DNA of 6,842 nt from an uncultured Paracoccaceae bacterium (GTDB lineage Bacteria; Pseudomonadota; Alphaproteobacteria; Rhodobacterales; Rhodobacteraceae): positions 1 to 6,842 of the forward strand of contig CAJXHQ010000169.1 in assembly GCA_913054485.1 (NCBI GenBank), read 5' to 3'. Below, piece after piece: positions 1 through 6,358 of this stretch (position 1 is its first letter; the number at the start of each line of letters is the position of its first letter). A program made the translations under genes and the position numbers. Below the pieces are notes generated by a model. It was not told the origin of the DNA. It did no database searches and saw only the letters and a program-made list of their open reading frames with translations.

Positions 1-589
1 AATGGGTGCAGCCAAGAATGGCCGCCTGCGGCTTGGGCATCTTGCGCATCAACGCGTCCACATGGCTACGCACCAGGGCCTCGGCCAAGATCTCGTCGCC
101 GTCCTCAATTGCATCCACCACGCCGCCGCAGGCCTGCGCCTCCACATCCACGCCGATGGCGCGGAAGGCCAGTTCGCGCTGGAAGGCGCGGCTGGCCACA
201 GTGGCGGGTGTTGCAAAGAGCGCCACATGTTTCACTTCCACCTCGCGCGGCGGCGAGTTGTCGCCCCATTGCCGCTCGGTCAGCGCCTCAATGAGGGGCA
301 CGAACACACCCAGCACCCGCTTGCCCTTGGGCAGGCCTTCCTCTTGCATGCGCCGGAGTGCGGCCGCCGAGGCGGTATTACAGGCCAGGATCACCAGATC
401 GCAGCCCTTGGACCACATGTCCTCAACCGCGTTTTTGGTCAGCTGATAGACATCTTCCGCATCACGCACGCCATAAGGCGCGCGGGCGTTGTCCCCGTAG
501 TAGAGGAAGGTCACATCCGGCAGACGTTTCTGCGCGGCGTTCAGGACGGTGAGCCCGCCCAGACCGGAATCAAAGATGCCAACAGCCAT
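1..589 (-). CDS. murI: Glutamate racemase, C-terminus cut by window edge
   Basis: Glutamate racemase interconverts L- and D-glutamate in the cytoplasm and supplies D-Glu for peptidoglycan precursors. The reverse strand translates from ATG at 589-587 into 196 residues without a stop up to the window edge. Family motifs are in order: [10 protein letters not shown] at residues 6-15 (Asp7, Ser8), [11 protein letters not shown] at 30-40, ACNTAS at 69-74 carrying the first catalytic Cys (Cys70), FATPATVAS in the middle, and LGCTH at 192-196 with the second catalytic Cys194 and His196. Family members are usually about 260-280 residues, so roughly 70 are missing. The start lies 9 bases after the stop of the upstream acyltransferase. 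Only a weak GAGTGAG sequence, overlapping that stop, can serve as ribosome binding site, which suggests translational coupling. Both catalytic cysteines are present, so the enzyme looks functional. Family assignment is very secure. Confidence 0.96.
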   Translation of the reverse strand, partial: MAVGIFDSGLGGLTVLNAAQKRLPDVTFLYYGDNARAPYGVRDAEDVYQLTKNAVEDMWSKGCDLVILACNTASAAALRRMQEEGLPKGKRVLGVFVPLIEALTERQWGDNSPPREVEVKHVALFATPATVASRAFQRELAFRAIGVDVEAQACGGVVDAIEDGDEILAEALVRSHVDALMRKMPKPQAAILGCTH

Positions 590-598
590 AAATCTCAC

Positions 599-1477
599 TC
601 AAGCGCGGTGTTTTTCCTCGAACTCAAACCCGTAGCCGTAGGATTTGAGAGGTGTCGGGGACAGCTCATACGTGGCTTTGCGCAGGAAATCCATCATTGC
701 TTTGCTGTCCTTGGCCAGTGGGTCCAGCACATCCCGCTCCAGCGGTTCGCCGATCACCACACGCACCGGCGTGTCGACGCGCTTTTTGAACTCCTTGATC
801 AGCAGGCCCATCCGCAGCGTGTAATGCAGGTGGCTGGCGATCTGGAACAGGCGCGAGGTATGGCCGTCGAAGAAGACCGGCACCACCACGGCGTCCGATT
901 TGCCGATCATCCGTGCAGTAAAGCCGCGCCAGCCCGGGTCCATCGGCTTGGAGAAGGGTTTCGCCGCCGTGGAGACCGTGCCGCCGGGGAAGATGCCGAT
1001 GGCCCCGCCCTGCCCCAGATAATCCAGCGCCGTCTTGCGGGTCTGCAGGTTCAGCCGCATCGCCTCCTTCGTCTCATCAAAGGAGATCGGCAGCACTACC
1101 TTGTTCAGGTCTTCGGCCTTCTTGAAGACATTATTGGCGAGGATGCGGAAATCACCGCGGGTCTGGGACAGGATATGCCCCATCATCAGCCCATCCAGAA
1201 TTCCGTAGGGGTGGTTTGCGATCAGCACCACCGGCCTGTCGCGCGGAATATTCGACAGCGCGCCGCCCACCACGTCCAGCGTCAGCCCATAGCGGTCCAC
1301 CATGACCTGCCAGAAGTCCTTGCCGGCGGCCACATCCTGTTCGTAGCCGTCTGCCCGTTTGATCAGCCGCAACCGGCCGGTGGTGTTTTCCATCAGCCTG
1401 ATCACGGCCCGCGCCGGGCGGGTGGCCCCGGAGTGGGAATAGGAAATATCGCGGGCAATTTGGCGGCGCGAGGGCAT
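599..1477 (-). CDS. Lysophospholipid acyltransferase family protein (PlsC/hemolysin-like)
   Basis: This is a 292-residue member of the glycerolipid acyltransferase (LPLAT/AGPAT) superfamily, which moves an acyl chain from acyl-ACP or acyl-CoA to a lysolipid at the inner membrane. The acceptor cannot be told from sequence. The active-site motif is NHPYGILDG at residues 88-96 (His89, Asp95). It has five residues between His and Asp, as in the hemolysin-like NHPxGxxDG branch, not the classical HX4D spacing. The acyl-acceptor motif IFPGGTVST follows at 162-170. The reading frame stays open up to an ATG at 1555, but I chose the ATG at 1477-1475: GGAG (1490-1487) sits 9 bases before it, whereas the 1555 start lacks a Shine-Dalgarno sequence and would add 26 residues encoded by the hairpin region. 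The gene is cotranscribed with murI (9-base gap). Family sure, exact substrate unknown; an ornithine-lipid or phosphatidate role is possible but unproven. Confidence 0.88.
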   Translation of the reverse strand: MPSRRQIARDISYSHSGATRPARAVIRLMENTTGRLRLIKRADGYEQDVAAGKDFWQVMVDRYGLTLDVVGGALSNIPRDRPVVLIANHPYGILDGLMMGHILSQTRGDFRILANNVFKKAEDLNKVVLPISFDETKEAMRLNLQTRKTALDYLGQGGAIGIFPGGTVSTAAKPFSKPMDPGWRGFTARMIGKSDAVVVPVFFDGHTSRLFQIASHLHYTLRMGLLIKEFKKRVDTPVRVVIGEPLERDVLDPLAKDSKAMMDFLRKATYELSPTPLKSYGYGFEFEEKHRA

Positions 1478-1499
1478 TGGGGTCGTCTCCGTGCAGATG

Positions 1500-1535
1500 C
1501 TGCCCGTTACGTAGGGGCGGGCAGATACTCTGCCC
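1500..1535 (-). promoter_or_regulatory. Leader with two mutually exclusive stems before the acyltransferase gene
   Basis: Read on the minus strand, segment A (GGGCAGA, 1535-1529) pairs perfectly with segment B (TCTGCCC, 1525-1519) across a 3-base loop. Segment B, taken as CTGCCCG (1524-1518), also pairs perfectly over 7 bp with segment C (CGGGCAG, 1506-1500) across an 11-base loop. A:B and B:C cannot coexist. Segment C ends about 10 bases before the GGAG ribosome binding site of the acyltransferase. No T-run follows either stem, so neither is an intrinsic terminator. This could be an attenuator-like element, an RNA processing site between iorA and the downstream genes, or chance in GC-rich DNA. 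Confidence 0.35.
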
Positions 1536-1578
1536 AGTCCCTGTGACACAGTCATGACAGCACGTGTTGCCGCCGCGC

Positions 1579-4500
1579 TTATTCCGCCGCCTGCTGCAAT
1601 TGCGGCCCGCCTGCGCGCAAGGCAGACAGCAGCTCCTCGCGGCGTTTGGCGGCCTTGGCCTCGTTCGCCTGCATCACCGGGCCAAAGCCGCGGATTTGCA
1701 AGGGCAGTTCAGCCAGTGCGGTGAGCGGTTCGAGAATGCCTTCGTCCGCCTTGGGCAGCCAGTCCTTCATGTCGCGCTCATATTGTTTGATCAGCGCACG
1801 CTCCATTTTGCGTTCAGCCGTGTAGCCGAAGATATCCAGCGGTGTCCCCCGCAAGCCCTTCATCCGCGCCAGCAGGCGGAACAACCGGTCGGTACCTGCT
1901 GCGAACTTGCGCTTCTTCGGCCGCCCGTCCGGGGTTTTGCCGCCCAGCAGCGGCGGGGCCATGTGGTAGGAGAGCTTGAAGTCGCCATCGAACTCCGCCT
2001 CGGCCTTCTTGCGGGTGTCCAGCAGCAGGCGGGCGACCTCATATTCGTCCTTGTAGGACAGAAGCTTGTGATAGCCCTTGGCGACCGCCTCTTTCAGGGT
2101 GTCGTCACTGATCCCTTCCAGCATCTTGTTATAGCGTTTCGCCAGACGCGCGCCCTGATAGGCGGTCAGGTGTTCACTGCGGAAGGCGATCTTTTCTTCC
2201 AGTGTCTTGGGCTTCTCCACCACCGCAGGCGCAATCAGCTTGGCCGCCTCTTCCGGGTGCAGCACCGCCCAGCGCCCGATGTCAAAAGCGCGTTTGTTGC
2301 GCTCCACTGCGGCGCCGTTCAGCGCAATCGCCTGTTCAATCGCCTCATGGCTCAGCGGCACGAGACCCCGCTGCCAGGCAGCACCAAAGACCATCATGTT
2401 GGAGAAGATGGAATCGCCCATCGCCGCCCGCGCCAGTTCGGACGCGTCGAACAGATCCAGCCGTTCGCGCAGCCGTGCTTCCAGCGCCAGCGTCAGCCGG
2501 CCGGTGGGAATGCGGAACTCGGTATCCTTGGTGAACTGGCCGGTGATGATCTCGTGGCTGTTGACCACGGCACCTGTACGTCCCGTGGAGGTCAGGCCAA
2601 GGGTCTTCGCCCCGGCGCTCACCACCAGATCACCACCAATCAGCGCGTCACATTCGCCGGTGGCGACGCGAATGGCCGAGATATCTTCGGGATCATTGGC
2701 CAGACGGCAATGGATCGACACCGCGCCGCCCTTCTGGGCAAGGCCGGCCATTTCCATCATGCCAGCACCCTTGCCGTCAATCTGCGCGGCCTGCGCCATC
2801 ACAGCGCCAATGGTCACCACACCTGTGCCGCCGACGCCTGTAATGACCACATTATAGGTGCCATCAATCGCGGGCAGCTGAGGCATCGGCAGATGCGGCA
2901 GATCAATGCTGGCGGTGGCCTCTTTCTTCACGGCCGCGCCTTCCACGGTCACGAAGGAAGGGCAGAAGCCGTTCAGGCAGGAGAAGTCCTTGTTGCAGGA
3001 GGACTGGTCAATCGCCCGTTTGCGGCCCAGTTCGGTTTCTTTCGGGACGATGGAGACGCAGTTGGACTGCACCCCGCAATCGCCGCAGCCTTCGCAGACA
3101 TCGGTGTTGATGAACACGCGCTGGTCCGGATCCGGGAACAGGCCGCGCTTGCGGCGGCGGCGTTTTTCGGCGGCGCAGGTCTGGATGTAGATGATCGCGG
3201 AGACCCCCTCGACCTCTTCGAACTCCTTCTGGATCGGCATGAACTCGGCCCGCTCATGCATCCGAATGCCTTTCGGGAAGTCGGCGGCGTTCACATCTTC
3301 CTTCTCGTCATAGACCACGGCCATGGTTTGCACGCCCATCGCCGTCAGCTCATGGGCGACGCGATGCGCCGTCAGCCCGCCTTCGGCAGCTTGCCCCCCG
3401 GTCATGGCAACCGCGTCATTGTAGAGGATCTTGAAGGTAATGTTCGTCCCTTCGGCCAATGCCGCACGGATCGCCTGCACGCCCGAGTGGTTGTATGTCC
3501 CGTCCCCGAGGTTCTGGAACACATGCTTGCGCTTGGAAAACGGCGCTTCGCCGATCCAGTTGGCGCCTTCGCCGCCCATATGGGTAAATCCGACTGTCTC
3601 GCGGTCCATCCACTGCACCATGAAGTGACAGCCGATCCCCGCATAAGCGCGCGAGCCTTCCGGCAGTTTGGTGGAGGTATTATGCGGGCAACCCGAGCAG
3701 AAATACGGCAGGCGGGTTGCCAGCTCCTCGGCGTTATCAGCCCTCTTGGCCTCGTCCAGCGTGGCGAGGCCTGCACGGATGGCTTCGGTGTCGCGCCCCT
3801 CTTCGATCAGGATGCCACCCAGCTTTTCGGCAATCATGATCGGGTCCAGCGCGTAGCGGGTGGGGAACAGTTCCTCGCGGTGCATGGTGCCCGCGCCGCC
3901 CTTGTACCAGCCATAGACCCGGCGGCCCTTGCGGTCGTCGAAGATGGCTTCCTTGATCTGGATCTCGATCAGCTTGCGCTTTTCCTCGACCACCACGATC
4001 AGGTCCAGCCCCTCGGCCCAGTCGTTGAAGCCCTTCATATCCATCGGCCAGACCTGCCCCACCTTGTAGGTGGTGATCCCCAGCCGCTCGGCCATGGTTT
4101 CGTCGATGTTCAGCAGTTTCAGCGCGTGAACCAGATCCAGCCAGTTCTTGCCCGCCGCCACAAAGCCGATCTTGGCGCCGGGCTTGCCCCACATGCGCTT
4201 GTCCATCTTATTGGCATGGCTGAAGGCCTCTGCCGCGAAGCGCTTGTAATTGATGATCCGGTCTTCCTGACGGAAGCGGTCATCGTCCAGCCGGATGTTC
4301 AGCCCGTCATCGGGCATGTCAAACTCGGGCGTGACGATCTGCATCCGCTCCGGTTTGGCATCCACCACCGAGGTCACTTCGATGGTGTCCTTCATAGTCT
4401 TCAAGCCAACCCAGAGGCCGGAGAACCGCGACAGCGCGTAACCGTAGATGCCGTAGTCCAGGATCTCCTGCACGCCGGCCGGGCTGACAATGGGCAGATA

Positions 4501-4998
4501 GCAGTCCAGCAGCGACCATTCCGACTGGTGCAGCACGGTGGAGCTTTCGCCGGTGTGGTCATCCCCCATGGCCAGCAATACGCCGCCATGGGTCGAGGTG
4601 CCCGCCATATTGGCGTGGCGGATCGCATCGCCCGAGCGGTCCACCCCCGGCCCCTTGCCGTACCACAGCCCGAAGACACCATCGTATTTGCCTTCGTCGC
4701 GCACCTCGGCCTGCTGCGCGCCCCACAGAGCGGTGACAGCCAGGTCCTCGTTCAACCCGTATTGGAAGGTAACATTGGCGTCTTTGAGCTGCTTCTCCGC
4801 GCGGCTCATCTGCAGGTCCACCGCGCCCAGCGGCGATCCGCGGTAGCCGGTGACCAGCCCGGCCGTGTTCAGCCCGGCTGCATCGTCGCGCGCCTTCTGC
4901 ATCAGCATGAGCCGCACCAGCGCCTGCGTACCGTTCAACAGGACGGGCGACTTGCCCAGGTCATACTTGTCATTCAGCGATATATCTTGCGTGCTCAT
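1579..4998 (-). CDS. iorA: Indolepyruvate ferredoxin oxidoreductase, fused alpha-gamma single chain
   Basis: This cytoplasmic enzyme oxidatively decarboxylates aryl-pyruvates (indolepyruvate, phenylpyruvate and similar) with CoA and ferredoxin to aryl-acetyl-CoA, CO2 and reduced ferredoxin, feeding aromatic amino acid breakdown. It has 1139 residues, the usual size for the fused proteobacterial form. From the N-terminus: the pyrimidine-binding domain with GYRGSPLGAVD (51-61); FCSGCPHN (433-440) and GIGCHF (454-459), matching the CPGCPH and IGC motifs of archaeal IorA; the thiamine diphosphate motif GDGTYNHSG (498-506) with NDAVAMTGGQ (527-536); an iron-sulfur segment with Cys635, 638, 641, 647 and then Cys668, 674, 679; and the gamma-type domain starting GVGGTGVVT (721-729). 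A C-terminal extension of about 200 residues follows. The start at 4998 is preceded by GGGGAG at a good distance. No frameshift or missing motif is seen. The gene is divergent from a LysR-type regulator, the likely controller. The family is secure; the preferred aryl-pyruvate is not determinable here. Confidence 0.96.
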   Translation of the reverse strand: MSTQDISLNDKYDLGKSPVLLNGTQALVRLMLMQKARDDAAGLNTAGLVTGYRGSPLGAVDLQMSRAEKQLKDANVTFQYGLNEDLAVTALWGAQQAEVRDEGKYDGVFGLWYGKGPGVDRSGDAIRHANMAGTSTHGGVLLAMGDDHTGESSTVLHQSEWSLLDCYLPIVSPAGVQEILDYGIYGYALSRFSGLWVGLKTMKDTIEVTSVVDAKPERMQIVTPEFDMPDDGLNIRLDDDRFRQEDRIINYKRFAAEAFSHANKMDKRMWGKPGAKIGFVAAGKNWLDLVHALKLLNIDETMAERLGITTYKVGQVWPMDMKGFNDWAEGLDLIVVVEEKRKLIEIQIKEAIFDDRKGRRVYGWYKGGAGTMHREELFPTRYALDPIMIAEKLGGILIEEGRDTEAIRAGLATLDEAKRADNAEELATRLPYFCSGCPHNTSTKLPEGSRAYAGIGCHFMVQWMDRETVGFTHMGGEGANWIGEAPFSKRKHVFQNLGDGTYNHSGVQAIRAALAEGTNITFKILYNDAVAMTGGQAAEGGLTAHRVAHELTAMGVQTMAVVYDEKEDVNAADFPKGIRMHERAEFMPIQKEFEEVEGVSAIIYIQTCAAEKRRRRKRGLFPDPDQRVFINTDVCEGCGDCGVQSNCVSIVPKETELGRKRAIDQSSCNKDFSCLNGFCPSFVTVEGAAVKKEATASIDLPHLPMPQLPAIDGTYNVVITGVGGTGVVTIGAVMAQAAQIDGKGAGMMEMAGLAQKGGAVSIHCRLANDPEDISAIRVATGECDALIGGDLVVSAGAKTLGLTSTGRTGAVVNSHEIITGQFTKDTEFRIPTGRLTLALEARLRERLDLFDASELARAAMGDSIFSNMMVFGAAWQRGLVPLSHEAIEQAIALNGAAVERNKRAFDIGRWAVLHPEEAAKLIAPAVVEKPKTLEEKIAFRSEHLTAYQGARLAKRYNKMLEGISDDTLKEAVAKGYHKLLSYKDEYEVARLLLDTRKKAEAEFDGDFKLSYHMAPPLLGGKTPDGRPKKRKFAAGTDRLFRLLARMKGLRGTPLDIFGYTAERKMERALIKQYERDMKDWLPKADEGILEPLTALAELPLQIRGFGPVMQANEAKAAKRREELLSALRAGGPQLQQAAE

Positions 4999-5045
4999 CC
5001 TGGTCTCCCCAACCTCGATTAGCTTGCCTCTCCTGACTTCAAGTT

Positions 5046-5064
5046 AGGTCATAAATGCTGACCT
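5046..5064. promoter_or_regulatory. LysR-box candidate between iorA and lysR
   Basis: AGGTCA (5046-5051) and TGACCT (5059-5064) form a perfect 6-bp inverted repeat with a 7-base spacer. T5049 and A5061 are separated by exactly 11 bases, so the repeat satisfies the T-N11-A rule of LysR-type regulator sites. It lies 47 bases before the iorA start codon and 96 before lysR, in the divergent region where these regulators normally bind. A further half-site TGAC is at 5034-5037, on the iorA side. This is the best operator in the window, but which protein binds it is inferred. Confidence 0.55.
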
Positions 5065-5069
5065 GTATA
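5064..5069 (-). promoter_or_regulatory. Weak candidate -10 for iorA
   Basis: TATACA on the minus strand matches the -10 consensus at four of six bases. It directly abuts the inverted repeat, which would then cover the transcription start. The only recognisable -35-like hexamer, TTGAAA, is 20 bases upstream, which is too far for a normal sigma-70 promoter. The promoter may therefore need an activator, or it may lie elsewhere in the gap. Confidence 0.2.
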
Positions 5070-5090
5070 GGCGATTTTTCACGCTTCCGT

Positions 5091-5108
5091 TTCAAAACGT
5101 CAGTTGAA
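5091..5108. promoter_or_regulatory. Second inverted repeat, upstream of the lysR promoter
   Basis: TTCAA (5091-5095) and TTGAA (5104-5108) are perfect inverted arms with an 8-base spacer. The repeat ends one base before the proposed lysR -35. The even symmetry does not fit T-N11-A, so if it is an operator it may bind another protein. An AT-rich region gives such repeats easily, hence low confidence. Confidence 0.22.
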
Positions 5109-5109
5109 T

Positions 5110-5137
5110 TTGAATTCCTTGATACATTTCATATAGG
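5110..5137 (+). promoter_or_regulatory. Candidate lysR promoter
   Basis: A -35-like TTGAAT (5110-5115) and a -10-like TATAGG (5132-5137) are separated by 16 bases. Both match the sigma-70 consensus at four of six positions. The predicted start of transcription would be around 5143-5146, giving a very short leader before the lysR start codon. Confidence 0.35.
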
Positions 5138-5160
5138 TTAGCGGGAGCAGAACAGAAGAG

Positions 5161-6072
5161 ATGGCCATGGATTGGGACAAGCTTAGAATATTTCACGCGG
5201 TCGCGGATGCGGGTAGCCTTACCCACGCGGGCGACAAACTGAACCTGTCGCAATCTGCGGTAAGCCGACAGATTCGCGCCCTTGAGGAAAGCCTGAGTGC
5301 AACCCTATTCCACCGACACGCGCGCGGCTTGATCCTAACAGAACAAGGTGAGCTGCTGTTTGACGCCACTGTAGCAATGTCGAAACGGCTTGAAACGGCC
5401 TCGGCGCGAATTCGCGACAGCGACGAGGAAGTGTTCGGTGAGCTACGTGTTACCACCACATTTGGCTTTGGCACCCTTTGGCTGGCCCCACGCCTGACCA
5501 AGCTGTACGAGCAATATCCAGACCTAAAAATTGACCTGATGTTGGAAGAGCGGGTGCTTGATCTACCAATGCGAGAAGCTGATGTAGCGATTCGCATGAA
5601 AGAGCCAAGCCAAGCCGATTTGATCCGCAAACGGTTGATGACGGTCAAAATGCGGCTTTATGCGTCTCGCGCTTATCTAGACCGCCACGGAACTCCGGAA
5701 CAGTTATCCGACATTTCGCAACACAGGTTGATCTGCCAAAACCCAAGATCAGCGCAAGTTGGGTCTGCTGCGATATTGGTACAGAAACTCATGACCCACA
5801 ATCCGCAGTCTCTGCTTACGGTGAACAATTACTACGGAGTTCTGCAGGGCGTGTCGCATGATCTTGGAATTGGTGTACTGCCAGATTATGTGACCGAAGA
5901 TTCCCCGGATCTTGTCCAGATTCTGCATAGCGACCAAGCGGGCGAAGTCCCTGTATACTTGGCTTATCCCGAAGAATTACGTCATTCTCGGCGTATTTCC
6001 GCTTTTCGGGATTTTGTCCAAAACGAGATCATCGCACATCGCAAACACCTGAAAGAACTCGGCAAAATTTGA
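5161..6072 (+). CDS. LysR-type transcriptional regulator
   Basis: This is a 303-residue DNA-binding regulator of normal LysR length. The N-terminal winged helix-turn-helix covers about residues 5-63: DKLRIFHAVADAGSLTHAGDK, then the recognition part LNLSQSAVSRQIRALEE, then FHRHARGLILTEQG. The periplasmic-binding-protein-like effector domain covers about 93-295, including VNNYYGVLQGVSHDLGIGVLP. No membrane segment is seen. ATG 5161 is the outermost start, but ATG 5167 (two residues shorter, MDWDKLRIF) has better spacing: AGAAGAG (5154-5160) touches the first ATG and sits 6 bases from the second. The gene is divergent from iorA across 162 bases that contain a T-N11-A inverted repeat, so control of iorA and of itself is the simplest inference. 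The ligand is unknown; an aromatic amino acid or aryl-pyruvate is a guess from context. Its codon use is less GC-rich than that of the genes to the left. Confidence 0.93.
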   Translation: MAMDWDKLRIFHAVADAGSLTHAGDKLNLSQSAVSRQIRALEESLSATLFHRHARGLILTEQGELLFDATVAMSKRLETASARIRDSDEEVFGELRVTTTFGFGTLWLAPRLTKLYEQYPDLKIDLMLEERVLDLPMREADVAIRMKEPSQADLIRKRLMTVKMRLYASRAYLDRHGTPEQLSDISQHRLICQNPRSAQVGSAAILVQKLMTHNPQSLLTVNNYYGVLQGVSHDLGIGVLPDYVTEDSPDLVQILHSDQAGEVPVYLAYPEELRHSRRISAFRDFVQNEIIAHRKHLKELGKI

Positions 6073-6093
6073 GCTATGCAAAAAACGCATAGC
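6073..6093 (+). terminator. Stem-loop directly after the lysR stop codon
   Basis: GCTATGC (6073-6079) and GCATAGC (6087-6093) form a perfect 7-bp stem with the 7-base loop AAAAAAC. It begins on the base after the TGA stop. No T-run follows, so it is not a classical intrinsic terminator. It may protect the lysR mRNA 3' end, act in Rho-linked termination, or be a protein binding site. Confidence 0.35.
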
Positions 6094-6123
6094 GGCAATG
6101 ATTAGGGTGTGACAATTCTATCC

Positions 6124-6152
6124 TTGAACGGGAGATTAAGGGAACCTAAATC
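6124..6152 (+). promoter_or_regulatory. Candidate promoter for the small RNA
   Basis: TTGAAC (6124-6129) matches the -35 consensus well. It is followed at the ideal 17-base distance by TAAATC (6147-6152), a weak -10 with three of six matches. Transcription would begin at about 6158-6160, which is where the first stem of the predicted RNA begins. That coincidence supports the assignment; the poor -10 weakens it. Confidence 0.33.
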
Positions 6153-6158
6153 ACTCTC

Positions 6159-6233
6159 GAAGGCGCTGGCAATTGCCTGCCTTCATACCTCCCTGTTGGA
6201 CTTCGGCCGAGCTTAGTGCTCGGCCTTTTTTTT
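6159..6233 (+). ncRNA. Candidate intergenic small RNA, about 75 nt, two stem-loops
   Basis: This lies between lysR and the next gene, with no open reading frame of note. The first stem pairs GAAGGC (6159-6164) with GCCTTC (6179-6184), six perfect pairs. Inside it, GGC (6168-6170) and GCC (6175-6177) pair around an AATT loop. A linker follows (6185-6204) containing ACCTCCCT (6187-6194), which resembles the 16S rRNA anti-Shine-Dalgarno end and could bind ribosome binding sites. The element ends in a strong intrinsic terminator with an eight-T tail. Exposed CCUCCC-type sequence is known in several alphaproteobacterial trans-acting sRNAs, for example the CcsR/CuckoO group, but I cannot assign this one to a family. 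The alternative is that it is simply the 3' untranslated region and terminator of lysR, perhaps processed to a stable fragment. Confidence 0.48.
6205..6233 (+). terminator. Strong Rho-independent terminator
   Basis: GGCCGAGC (6205-6212) and GCTCGGCC (6218-6225) make a perfect 8-bp stem with the loop TTAGT. Eight T residues follow without interruption (6226-6233). The T-run is only on the plus-strand side, so it ends rightward transcription, either of lysR or of the proposed small RNA, and insulates the downstream gene. Confidence 0.93.
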
Positions 6234-6289
6234 GCTTTTCCTCGCCAGTCAATTCCCGCAAACTAGGCGCAACACTTAGTTTTTACATT

Positions 6290-6336
6290 CAGGTTCCGCC
6301 CAACAGGTTCAATGGGAAAATATATTGTTCCCTGTT
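6290..6336 (+). promoter_or_regulatory. Repeat-rich leader or operator region before the channel gene
   Basis: The heptamer CAGGTTC occurs twice, at 6290-6296 and 6304-6310. AACAGG (6302-6307) is inverted as CCTGTT (6331-6336), and GGGAA (6314-6318) is inverted as TTCCC (6328-6332). The two pairings share bases 6331-6332 and cannot both form fully. Between the arms lies TATATT (6321-6326), five of six bases of a -10 consensus, but no good -35 stands 15-19 bases before it. The region may be an operator around a promoter or a structured mRNA leader. Confidence 0.3.
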
Positions 6337-6358
6337 CAGCGATTTCCGAGGGGACAAA

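Noticed and set aside
2..1546. A 514-codon plus-strand open frame opposite murI and the acyltransferase gene
   Set aside because: It spans two convincing minus-strand genes and their junction, has no domain character, and is explained as an antisense shadow of GC-rich codons.
1541..1560. Partial dyad CTGTGACACAGTCATGACAG between iorA and the acyltransferase gene
   Set aside because: Only about half of the positions are symmetric beyond the outer four bases, too weak to call an operator.
1564..5022. A 1152-codon plus-strand open frame fully opposite iorA
   Set aside because: It mirrors iorA in a GC-rich sequence where antisense stops are rare. Its product is rich in His, Arg, Gln and Gly with no recognisable domain, while the minus strand has all motifs of a known enzyme.
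6159..6233. 6S RNA, SRP RNA or a known riboswitch as identity of the intergenic RNA
   Set aside because: It is too short for 6S, lacks the SRP core sequence, and shows no conserved riboswitch core that I recognise.
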